This document shows positions 8,166-15,288 of a stretch of DNA of 35,627 bases, piece by piece. Source of the DNA: Acidobacteriota bacterium. GTDB taxonomy: Bacteria > Acidobacteriota > Terriglobia > UBA7540. The notes under the pieces were generated by a model. It worked only from the letters and a program-made list of their open reading frames with translations. It ran no database searches and was not told the DNA's origin. Position numbers and translations under genes: made by a program. Numbering within the stretch: position 1 is the stretch's first letter; each line of letters begins with the position of its first letter. Location of the stretch: contig JAKAWG010000053.1 of assembly GCA_021817045.1 (NCBI GenBank), forward strand, positions 1 to 35,627, read 5' to 3'.

Positions 8166-8295
8166 ATCGGCGCGCGGTTTGATATTGAGGCGGCGCGGGA
8201 CCGCCCCAGATGGCAGAGGAAACCTGCTGCCACGCAGCAAGCGGACCTCACTCCTCAAGAAGAGGCGGTGCGATCTTTCTGCGGCAGCGTCATGT

Positions 8296-8370
8296 CCTAA
8301 TCTGACGGTAACGGCGGCCTTCAGGCCGGCACCTGCCGAGCTGAAGCTCGGCGCTACACCTGAAATTAGA
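8296..8370. repeat. Palindromic MITE-like element, copy 1
   Basis: The element reads CCTAATCTGACGGTAACG... and ends ...GCGCTACACCTGAAATTAG. Inside are two hairpin-forming halves: GGCGGCCTTCAGGCCGGC, and GCCGAGCTGAAGCTCGGC. The same ends and internal words occur in inverted orientation at 35485-35580, where the terminal inverted repeats are much better preserved. It has no coding capacity. It lies about 100 bp upstream of the Gfo/Idh/MocA gene and ends just before that gene's putative promoter. Confidence 0.75.
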
Positions 8371-8393
8371 ACACCACTTGCGGCGGCGCAAGC

Positions 8394-8422
8394 TTGACAC
8401 GCCCAGCAGTTCGCAGTAAGGT
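8394..8422 (+). promoter_or_regulatory. Putative sigma-70 promoter of the Gfo/Idh/MocA gene
   Basis: A perfect -35 hexamer TTGACA (8394-8399) is followed after 17 bp by a weak -10 TAAGGT (8417-8422). The gene's ATG is 43 bp further on. The -35 and spacing are good but only three of six -10 bases match, so this is tentative. Confidence 0.35.
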
Positions 8423-8464
8423 GCGGAGCGAGTTTTAGAGGGCTCTTATCAACGGAGGAATCAC

Positions 8465-9922
8465 ATGCCAAACGACGATCAACAATCTCAGGTCAGCCGC
8501 AGACAATTTCTGCTGACGGGCTCGAAAGCGGGGGCGAGCCTGGCAGCGCTGGGAGGAATGGACTTCATCACCCGGCCGAGGCGGGCGTTGGGCGCAAACG
8601 AGCGCGTTCGGGTTGCCGTGTGCGGGCTACGTGGCCGCGGGTTCGACCACATCAAGGCTTTTTCGAGCCTTCCGAACGTTCAGGTTGCCGCGGTCTGCGA
8701 CATCGATGAGAACGTCCTGGCGAGGCGGTTGCAAAACATGGACCAGATGGGTCTTCCGAAGCCGGAGAAATATATCGATTGCCGGAAATTAATGGACGAT
8801 AAATCCATCGACGCCATCTCCATCGCCACGCCCAATCATTGGCACTCTCTGCTCGGCATCTGGGCGTGTCAGGCCGGGAAGGACGTGTATTGCGAAAAAC
8901 CGTGCTCGCACGATTTCTGGGAGGGCCAGCAGCTTGTGAAAGCTGCCGAAAAATACAATCGCATCGTCGAGCACGGCACGCAGAGCCGCTCATCAAAAGC
9001 CGTCATCGAAGCGGTCAGGCAGATGAGGGAGGGGCTGATCGGCGAGGTTTATCTGTCGCGCGGGTTGTGTTTCAAGTGGCGGCCCACGATCGGGCACGCG
9101 CCCGTTCAGCCGGTGCCGCCCGGCGTACACTACAATCTCTGGCTCGGCCCGGCGCCGGAGCACGCCTTTACGCGCAACCGCTTTCATTACAACTGGCATT
9201 GGTTCTGGGTGTATGGAAACGGAGACCTTGGCAATCAGGGCATCCACGAACTCGACGTTGCGCGCTGGGGGTTAGGCGTGACTTATCCAACCAAGGCAAC
9301 AGCCATTGGCGGCCATTTCCTCTTTCACGACGACCAGCAAACCCCCAACGTGCTGAATTGCGCCTTCGAGTTTGACCTGCCGGATGGCTCGCGTCGGATG
9401 CTCGAGTTTGAAGTTCGCGGATGGATCACAAACCACGAGGCCGGCATCGGCACGGGCGCGTTCCATAGCAAGGGACTGCCGTCGGCCGGGCTCGGTGTTC
9501 ACCACAGCCTACACCGAACTCGCGCCGCTACAGCTCAGCCGCTTGGGCCGGTCAACGGCGCTCCGTCAACTATCGGCAATATCTTCTATGGCTCGAAAGG
9601 GTATCTCGCAATTGAGGGCTACGATTCCTTCAAGTCATGGATTGGCGAGCGCGACGAGCCGGGACCGCACGTCCGCGGCGCCGGCAATCACTTCGCCAAC
9701 TTCATTGACTGCGTGCGCAGCCGGAAAAAAGAAGATTTGACCGCCCCAATTGAAGAAGGGCAGATTTCCTGCACGCTGATCCACCTGGCTAATGTTTCCT
9801 ACCGTCTCGGACGCACTTTGCACTTTGATCCTGAGACGCTAAGCGTAAAAGACGATGACGAAGCGAATACGATGCTGCACGGGACGTTTCGCGCGCCATT
9901 CGTCGTGCCGGATGAGGTGTAA
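8465..9922 (+). CDS. Tat-exported Gfo/Idh/MocA family oxidoreductase
   Basis: The 485-aa protein starts with a twin-arginine signal (SRRQFLLTGSKAGASLAALG, about residues 11-30). The NAD(P)-binding Rossmann fold follows (VRVAVCGLRGRGFDHIKAF), then the family's substrate-site lysine motif DVYCEKPCSHD (about residues 140-150) and a C-terminal alpha/beta domain (GNQGIHELDVARWGLG). Related enzymes oxidise or rearrange sugars and sugar derivatives with bound NAD(P)H; Tat-exported members are abundant in Acidobacteriota and Planctomycetota. The ATG at 8465 has GGAGG 5 bases upstream. Substrate unknown; with a TIM-barrel isomerase gene nearby, periplasmic sugar processing is a reasonable inference. 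Confidence 0.9.
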   Translation: MPNDDQQSQVSRRQFLLTGSKAGASLAALGGMDFITRPRRALGANERVRVAVCGLRGRGFDHIKAFSSLPNVQVAAVCDIDENVLARRLQNMDQMGLPKPEKYIDCRKLMDDKSIDAISIATPNHWHSLLGIWACQAGKDVYCEKPCSHDFWEGQQLVKAAEKYNRIVEHGTQSRSSKAVIEAVRQMREGLIGEVYLSRGLCFKWRPTIGHAPVQPVPPGVHYNLWLGPAPEHAFTRNRFHYNWHWFWVYGNGDLGNQGIHELDVARWGLGVTYPTKATAIGGHFLFHDDQQTPNVLNCAFEFDLPDGSRRMLEFEVRGWITNHEAGIGTGAFHSKGLPSAGLGVHHSLHRTRAATAQPLGPVNGAPSTIGNIFYGSKGYLAIEGYDSFKSWIGERDEPGPHVRGAGNHFANFIDCVRSRKKEDLTAPIEEGQISCTLIHLANVSYRLGRTLHFDPETLSVKDDDEANTMLHGTFRAPFVVPDEV

Positions 9923-9996
9923 GCAACGGGACTGTACTCGTCACCGATGGTGGATGGATGGGGCGATGAGCGGGTGGCCCTGGGTCGGACTGGCTC

Positions 9997-10584
9997 TCAG
10001 CAGCACGACTTGCTTGTGCGTCCGTCCCTCTCCTTGGCTGGTTCCTTCATACACGGCTCGCCCTGGAGGCCGGGTTCTTTCCGCGTGATCCACCTCTCGA
10101 ACCGCGCGGCGTAGGCGTCGTCGAAAACTTTGAAGCCCGGGCCTTGCTTCTCCAGGCGAGGAAATGTGTCGCACGGAATGTCGATTGCGTTCCGGCCGAA
10201 GTAATAGAACCTAAGCCGCGAAATCAGGACGAATTGTTCTTCCCTCTCAAACGAATTCCCGGGACGCACATTGTCCCCCTGTTGCTGTTCGTAACGGCCA
10301 TGCGGCAGCGGTAACTTGGACTGAAAGCGCCTGTCGTTATAGTATTGCTCGCGCGTCATCTTCTCTTCGATCTGCATCGCGTAGACGAGTTTCCCGTGGC
10401 CCGCACTGCGCGGCCCCTTGCCCCCGGTACCGACCACCCAGTCACCTGGGTCAGCCAGCTCCACAACGTTGCGCGGCTTGCACGGGCATTTCCGATACTT
10501 GCAGCCACGTAGCGTGCAGAATCCGCCGTAGGGATTGGGTGCGTAGCCCCTGTCGTGCTCTACAACGTATGAAAATAGCTTCAT
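9997..10584 (-). CDS. Nmad2-like (nucleotide modification associated domain 2) protein
   Basis: The 195-aa product begins MKLFSYVVEHDRGYAPNPYG, continues through a Cys-rich insert (FCTLRGCKYRKCPCKP) to a DPGDWVVGTGGK motif and a later MTREQYYNDRRFQ. This pattern matches, from memory, the family named nucleotide modification associated domain 2, assigned by comparative genomics to systems that modify DNA bases or nucleotides. A biochemical activity is not established for it as far as I know. Here it stands alone: no methylase, restriction or phage gene is nearby. The C-terminal 15 residues are Lys/Arg-rich and end in two cysteines. It lies 72 bp downstream of the FAH-family gene on the same strand and may be co-transcribed. 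Confidence 0.7.
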   Translation of the reverse strand: MKLFSYVVEHDRGYAPNPYGGFCTLRGCKYRKCPCKPRNVVELADPGDWVVGTGGKGPRSAGHGKLVYAMQIEEKMTREQYYNDRRFQSKLPLPHGRYEQQQGDNVRPGNSFEREEQFVLISRLRFYYFGRNAIDIPCDTFPRLEKQGPGFKVFDDAYAARFERWITRKEPGLQGEPCMKEPAKERDGRTSKSCC

Positions 10585-10656
10585 TGAATGCTCCGCTCGG
10601 CAAACATAGTTGCGCCTGTATAAGCTATCGGCGGAGCGCTGGATTTCCTGAGAGTT

Positions 10657-11679
10657 TCAGGGGCTATGTCTTCGGGAAGCTGTGAGTCCTCTGCCTTGCT
10701 CGTCCGGGGCGACAACCGAATTCGTTAGCGTGCCCAGCCGCTCTACAGTGACGCTGACCGTGTCTCCAGGTTTCAAGAAGACCGGCGGCTTGCGAAACAC
10801 GCCGACGCCCGGAGGGGTGCCGGTAGAAATCAAGTCGCCGGTTTCCCAGGTGACGGATTGCGATAGGTAGCTTACCAAGAAGGGAACGTTGAAGATCAGG
10901 TTCGAGGTGTTCGAATCCTGCATGGTTTGTCCGTTTAGCGTAAGCGAGATGCGGAGGTTGTGCGGATCCGGCACTTCATCCCGCGTGACGATCCATGGCC
11001 CGGTGGGAGCGAACGTATCGCAACTCTTGCCCCGGTACCATTGATTGTCCGCGAATTGCAGGTCGCGCGCGCTCACGTCGTGCAGGATCATGTAACCGGC
11101 GACGTGTTCATACGCCTTATCTTCCGGGATGCGGCGGCCACCCTTGCCGATTACGACTGCGAACTCCGCTTCGTAATCGACCTTGGAGGAATTAGGAGGC
11201 AGACGGATGGGATCGCCCGGACCGCTGATCGTGTTTGCTGACTTAAGGAAGAAGATGGGGGACGACGGCGGCTCGCCGCCCTGCTCGCGAGCGTGATCCG
11301 CATAGTTCAGGCCGACGCAAGTGATTTTGCCGGGACGCGTAATCGGAGCGCGCAGCCGTACCGAATCGAGCGGCAACACGACGGCGCCCACTCCAGTTGC
11401 CTTCGCCCCGCCTGCCCGGCTCGCGAGGGCACGGGCGACCACCGCGAGCGCCCGCAGCCATGCTTCTTCGCGGCCGAGAAGGGCGAACATGTCGCGAGGG
11501 GCCGCACCCGATTCGCCAAGCGTGGCAGCAGCCGACTTGAATTTCGCCTCGCTGTAAAGCGTCCGCGGTCCGCGACGCTTGCTGACCAGGTCGAGCGCCG
11601 CGCGCACGTCCACCACGCTTTTGCCCTCGACAACTCCGATTCGCGACTGTCCCTTGTGTTCGTAGGTCACCAGCTTCAT
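10657..11679 (-). CDS. Fumarylacetoacetate hydrolase-family protein, possibly a 2,4-diketo-3-deoxy-sugar-acid hydrolase
   Basis: The 340-aa protein has the FAH fold: a variable N-terminal domain, then GLNYADH with catalytic His129, the metal ligands E170 and E172 (VDYEAEFAVVIG) and D201 (HDVSARD), Lys218, and the C-terminal TGDLISTGTPPGVG. Family members cleave C-C bonds in 1,3-diketo acids or decarboxylate/hydrate related ketoacids. In the oxidative L-rhamnose and L-fucose pathways such an enzyme splits a 2,4-diketo-3-deoxy acid into pyruvate and L-lactate; the lutAB, rhamnosidase and RhaT genes nearby make this role attractive, but it is an inference. GGAGG lies 10 bases before the ATG. The last 15 residues are a divergent tail. 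Confidence 0.85.
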   Translation of the reverse strand: MKLVTYEHKGQSRIGVVEGKSVVDVRAALDLVSKRRGPRTLYSEAKFKSAAATLGESGAAPRDMFALLGREEAWLRALAVVARALASRAGGAKATGVGAVVLPLDSVRLRAPITRPGKITCVGLNYADHAREQGGEPPSSPIFFLKSANTISGPGDPIRLPPNSSKVDYEAEFAVVIGKGGRRIPEDKAYEHVAGYMILHDVSARDLQFADNQWYRGKSCDTFAPTGPWIVTRDEVPDPHNLRISLTLNGQTMQDSNTSNLIFNVPFLVSYLSQSVTWETGDLISTGTPPGVGVFRKPPVFLKPGDTVSVTVERLGTLTNSVVAPDEQGRGLTASRRHSP

Positions 11680-11782
11680 TTTGAGAAATCCTCCATGAGT
11701 GTCACACGGGCCTTCGGCCTAGCCATCGTGATGAAAATCGTTCATCTCGTCACCCCCCACAAAAGAAGGCGGCCAGTGACCT

Positions 11783-11881
11783 GGATTCCCGCTTTCGCGG
11801 GAATGACGGGCATAAGCCGAGTAACCACGATACGTCCTTTGTGCCGTGGGTATTTCCGTTTGTCGGGGACAAGCCCACGGC
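11783..11881. repeat. Two palindromic elements between sdhB and the FAH-family gene
   Basis: ATTCCCGC (11785-11792) pairs with GCGGGAAT (11797-11804) in the widely dispersed TGGATTCCCGCTTTCGCGGG motif. GCCGTGGG (11843-11850) pairs with CCCACGGC (11874-11881) around a 23-base loop. They occupy the 230-bp gap behind the sdh genes (minus strand) and ahead of the FAH-family gene. Both could serve as terminators of the upstream transcript or as repeats without a role; neither has a T-tract. Confidence 0.6.
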
Positions 11882-11909
11882 AAGGAAAAGCGCTGACCGT
11901 GTCTACCGG

Positions 11910-12653
11910 CTACTTGGCGCCAAATGCGCGAAACAGCCTGGAGAGCGGGTCGTAAAAATGGTCAACCACGCGCTCCTTGAGCGGAATAATGGCGTTGTCC
12001 GTGATTTTGATGCTTTCCGGGCAAACTTTCGTGCAGCATTTCGTGATGTTGCAATAGCCGATTCCGCCCGCCCCTCTTAACTCGCCCGACCTGTCTTCGA
12101 CGTCGAGCGGATGCATCTCGAGCGCCGCTGAGTATACGTACAAGCGAGGGCCCCAAAATTTGTCGTGGAGATGGTGCTCGCGCAAGACGTGGCAGACGTC
12201 CTGGCACAGGAAGCATTCAATGCACTTGCGAAATTCCTGCACGCGGTCAACATCGGGCTGCGCCATTCGCCACGTGCCGTCGGGAGCGTCCGGCTTGCGC
12301 GGCTTGAACGGCTTAATCTGTATCTTGGCGCGGAAGTTCCGTGAAACGTCCGTGACCAGGTCCTTGATAACCGGGAAGGTGTGCATCGGCTCAATCGTGA
12401 TCGGCTTATCAAGCGTAAGCTGCGTCAGCCGGGTCATGCACATGAGGCGGGGCATGCCGTTGATCTCCGCCGAGCACGACCCGCACTTACCAGCCTTGCA
12501 GTTCCAGCGCACAGCCAAATCGTTCGCCTGACTCGCCTGGATAGCATGGACGGCGTCGAGAACAACCATCCCTGGGGCTGCTTCTGCAACGTATTCGTGG
12601 AATTTCCCGCCGTTCGGATCGCCGCGCCAGATGCGGAATGTTGCCGTAGCCAT
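11910..12653 (-). CDS. sdhB: Succinate dehydrogenase/fumarate reductase iron-sulfur subunit
   Basis: SdhB carries electrons from the flavin of SdhA to the membrane subunit. The 247-aa product has the plant-type [2Fe-2S] ligands C52, C57, C60 and C72 (CKAGKCGSC), the [4Fe-4S] ligands in C144-x2-C147-x2-C150-x3-C154, and a further Cys set C201, C206/C207 and C211-Pro. Extra residues between the domains (RKPDAPDGTW) are typical of the actinobacterial/acidobacterial type rather than the E. coli type. Its ATG overlaps the sdhA stop as TAATG, so translation is coupled. It is the last gene of the sdhC-sdhA-sdhB set. Confidence 0.95.
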   Translation of the reverse strand: MATATFRIWRGDPNGGKFHEYVAEAAPGMVVLDAVHAIQASQANDLAVRWNCKAGKCGSCSAEINGMPRLMCMTRLTQLTLDKPITIEPMHTFPVIKDLVTDVSRNFRAKIQIKPFKPRKPDAPDGTWRMAQPDVDRVQEFRKCIECFLCQDVCHVLREHHLHDKFWGPRLYVYSAALEMHPLDVEDRSGELRGAGGIGYCNITKCCTKVCPESIKITDNAIIPLKERVVDHFYDPLSRLFRAFGAK

Positions 12654-14464
12654 TACTTCATCTCCTCGATAATCTGTTTCAACTCTGCGGGCATCTCTTG
12701 AGCCGGCACGCGCGTGACTTGCATCGCTCCGTCCAGCCCTTTGCGGACGAGCGTATTAGCCTTCGCGAAGGCTTCATCCTTGCTGGGAAAATCGTCGCGG
12801 AAGTGCGCGCCTCGGCTTTCCTTGCGGTCGAGAGCCGAGCGGGCGATGGCCTCAGAGACGGTCAGCAGGTTCTCCAGGTCAAGCGCCGTATGCCAGCCAG
12901 GGTTGTATTCGCGGTTGCCGCCTACCGAAGCTTGGCCAGCGCGGGCGCGAAGCTTCGCGATCTCCTCGAGCGCTTTTTGCAGCTCCTCTTCACGCCGCAC
13001 AATACCCACATGAGTTTGCATCATTGTCTGCAAGTCGCTCTGAACCTGGTACGGCCCTTCACCGGACGCTCTTTCAAACGGCTCGACAGCGCGCCGGGCC
13101 GCCGCCTGCGCCTCGGCAGAGTTGATCTGAGTCGCGCCGTGCTCCTTGGCGAAGCGGGCGGCGTTTTCACCGGCGCGCTTTCCGAAGACCAGGAGATCGG
13201 AAAGAGAATTTCCGCCCAGCCGGTTTGCGCCGTGCAACCCGGCCGCGCACTCGCCCGCCGCGAACAGGCCGGGCACGCTTGACATCTGCGTGTCTCCGTC
13301 CACACGCACGCCGCCCATCATGTAGTGCGTGGTCGGGCCGATTTCCATGGGTTCCTTCGTGATGTCAATATCCGCGAGCTGCTTGAACTGGTGATACATG
13401 CTGGGCAGCTTGCGCTTGATGTGCTCGGCGGAGTTCGGCAACTTCTCCTTGATCCACGAAATATCCAGGAATATACCACCGTGCGGGCTGCCGCGTCCTT
13501 CACGGATCTCGCGCACAATGCAGCGGGCCACGTGATCGCGCGTTAACAACTCGGGAGGCCGGCGCGCGTCCTTGTCGCCTTGCGTATAGCGCCAGCCTTC
13601 TTCGGGGTTATCGGCAGTCTGGTTCTTGTACAGCGGAGGAATGTCATCGAAAAGGAACCGGCGGCCATCCTTGTTCAGCAGGACGCCCCCCTCTCCGCGC
13701 ACCGCTTCCGTCACGAGGACGCCGCGCACGCTCGGCGGCCAGACCATACCGGTGGGATGGAACTGGACGAATTCCATGTCCAAAAGGTCCGCTCCGGCGT
13801 GGAAAGCGAGAGAGTGCCCGTCGCCGGTGTATTCCCAACTGTTGCTGGTAATCTGGTAGGCGCGGCCGATGCCGCCGGTCGCCAAAACCACCGCCTTAGC
13901 ATGAAACAGCTTGAACCGTCCGCGCTCGCGGTCATAGCCAAAGGCGCCGGCTACCCGCTCGCCATCTTTCAAAAGCGTGATGATGGTGCATTCCATGTGG
14001 ACATCGATGCCGCGATGGATTCCGTGGTCTTGCAGGGTGCGGATCATTTCCAGCCCCGTCCGGTCGCCTACGTGCGCCAGGCGCGGGTACTTGTGTCCGC
14101 CGAAATTGCGCTGCAAGATTCTGCCGTCGCTCGTCCGGTCAAAAAGTGCTCCCCACGCTTCAAGCTCCTTGACGCGCGCCGGCGCCTCCTGGGCGTGCAG
14201 TTGCGCCATGCGCGGATTGTTCAGGTACTGGCCGCCGCGCATCGTATCGGCGAAGTGTACCTTCCAGTTGTCGCGGTCATCGACGTTGGCCATTGCCGCC
14301 GCAATGCCACCCTCGGCCATCACCGTGTGAGCTTTGCCCAGCAGCGACTTCGTCACAACCCCCACGGAGACGCCAGCGGCCGAGGCTTCGATAGCCGCTC
14401 GCAAACCTGCTCCACCCGCGCCGATCACGAGGACGTCGTGCTCGTGGGTTTCGAATTCCGGCAT
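12653..14464 (-). CDS. sdhA: Succinate dehydrogenase/fumarate reductase flavoprotein subunit
   Basis: SdhA oxidises succinate to fumarate at a covalently bound FAD. The 603-aa protein shows the dinucleotide motif VIGAGGAGLRAA (from residue 13), the FAD-linking His46 in KAHTVMAEGG, the HPTG motif in the capping region, RDHVARCIVREI, HYMMGGVRV, and GANRLGGNSL. I placed the start at the ATG at 14464, which overlaps the sdhC stop (TAATG) and directly precedes the Rossmann motif; a frame open to 14557 would add 31 residues inside sdhC and is unlikely. Succinate oxidation is the likely direction in an aerobe, but reduction of fumarate cannot be excluded from sequence. Confidence 0.96.
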   Translation of the reverse strand: MPEFETHEHDVLVIGAGGAGLRAAIEASAAGVSVGVVTKSLLGKAHTVMAEGGIAAAMANVDDRDNWKVHFADTMRGGQYLNNPRMAQLHAQEAPARVKELEAWGALFDRTSDGRILQRNFGGHKYPRLAHVGDRTGLEMIRTLQDHGIHRGIDVHMECTIITLLKDGERVAGAFGYDRERGRFKLFHAKAVVLATGGIGRAYQITSNSWEYTGDGHSLAFHAGADLLDMEFVQFHPTGMVWPPSVRGVLVTEAVRGEGGVLLNKDGRRFLFDDIPPLYKNQTADNPEEGWRYTQGDKDARRPPELLTRDHVARCIVREIREGRGSPHGGIFLDISWIKEKLPNSAEHIKRKLPSMYHQFKQLADIDITKEPMEIGPTTHYMMGGVRVDGDTQMSSVPGLFAAGECAAGLHGANRLGGNSLSDLLVFGKRAGENAARFAKEHGATQINSAEAQAAARRAVEPFERASGEGPYQVQSDLQTMMQTHVGIVRREEELQKALEEIAKLRARAGQASVGGNREYNPGWHTALDLENLLTVSEAIARSALDRKESRGAHFRDDFPSKDEAFAKANTLVRKGLDGAMQVTRVPAQEMPAELKQIIEEMK

Positions 14465-15243
14465 TAGAAGAACCTCCAGTCGTGCCAGATGCCCATCGCG
14501 CACATCCGGATGTAGAAGTCCGAAAAGGCTACCCAGAACAGGCTGATCCACGCCCACCGCATGTGGTGCCCGTTAAGGCAGCTCACGCAATCGTAGACTC
14601 TCTTCCGCACAGGACGCCCGGAAATGCGGTCGAGTACGCCTCCGCTAAGATGTCGGAAAGAGTGACAGCCGAAGGTGTACAGACTCAGCAGTACCACGTT
14701 TACGAGCAGCACCAGGCTTCCCACACCCATTCCCCAATGGCCGTCGAAGTGGAAGCCATTCCAGGCGTCGTAGGCAAGGTCTCCGATAAAGAAGAGCGCG
14801 ATATAGAAGAAATAACGATGGATGTTCTGAACGATCAGCGGGAAAGAGCGCTCGCCAAGATAAAGCTTTCGCGGCTCGCCCACCGCACACGAGGGCGGAT
14901 CGGCCCAGAAGGCCTTGTAGTAAGCGCCGCGATAGTAGTAGCACGACAATCGAAATCCGCCTGGCCCCCAAAGTACGAAAAAGGCAGGAGAGAAGATAAG
15001 CCAGGCTGGCCACCACAAAGGCTTGCCGCCAATCCACGGATGCCAGCTTCCGAGCAGCTCAGGAGAGTAAAACGGAGAGAGATAGGGACCGAAGTGGTAA
15101 TAGGCCCCTTGAAACGCTGCCCATGTGGCATAAACAACAAACGCGCCAAGCCCCAGAAAAACAGCCAGAGGCTGTACCCACCATAAGTCGCGCCGCATCG
15201 TCCGGCCGAAGGCTCGGGCTTGGACGGCTGGAAAATTGGACAC
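14464..15243 (-). CDS. sdhC: Succinate dehydrogenase membrane-anchor subunit, Sdh1-like with conserved Cys/His pairs
   Basis: The 259-aa protein has about five hydrophobic helices and the segment FRLSCYYYRGAYYKAFWADPP, typical of the anchor found with actinobacterial Sdh1-type enzymes. Interfacial Cys/His groups stand out: C193-H194-x3-H198 (GCHSFRH) and C219-x2-C222-x3-H226-H227 (CVSCLNGHH). In the mycobacterial Sdh1 enzyme a membrane-embedded Rieske-type cluster has been described (recalled, not checked), and these residues are candidate ligands. I chose GTG at 15243 because AAAGGAG lies 8 bases upstream; an ATG at 15270 would add 9 residues but has no ribosome binding site. The gene follows the rhamnosidase by only 45 bp. 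Confidence 0.88.
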   Translation of the reverse strand: MSNFPAVQARAFGRTMRRDLWWVQPLAVFLGLGAFVVYATWAAFQGAYYHFGPYLSPFYSPELLGSWHPWIGGKPLWWPAWLIFSPAFFVLWGPGGFRLSCYYYRGAYYKAFWADPPSCAVGEPRKLYLGERSFPLIVQNIHRYFFYIALFFIGDLAYDAWNGFHFDGHWGMGVGSLVLLVNVVLLSLYTFGCHSFRHLSGGVLDRISGRPVRKRVYDCVSCLNGHHMRWAWISLFWVAFSDFYIRMCAMGIWHDWRFF

Positions 15244-15288
15244 TGGAATAGCTCCTTTCCTGAGCGACATCCGGCGTAGAACGCCATC

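Noticed and set aside
7985..8251. 88-codon minus-strand frame as a real gene
   Set aside because: No ribosome binding site or family, and it spans what looks like a relic of a repeat locus.
13580..14467. 295-codon plus-strand frame opposite sdhA
   Set aside because: Antisense shadow of a well-conserved gene in GC-rich DNA.
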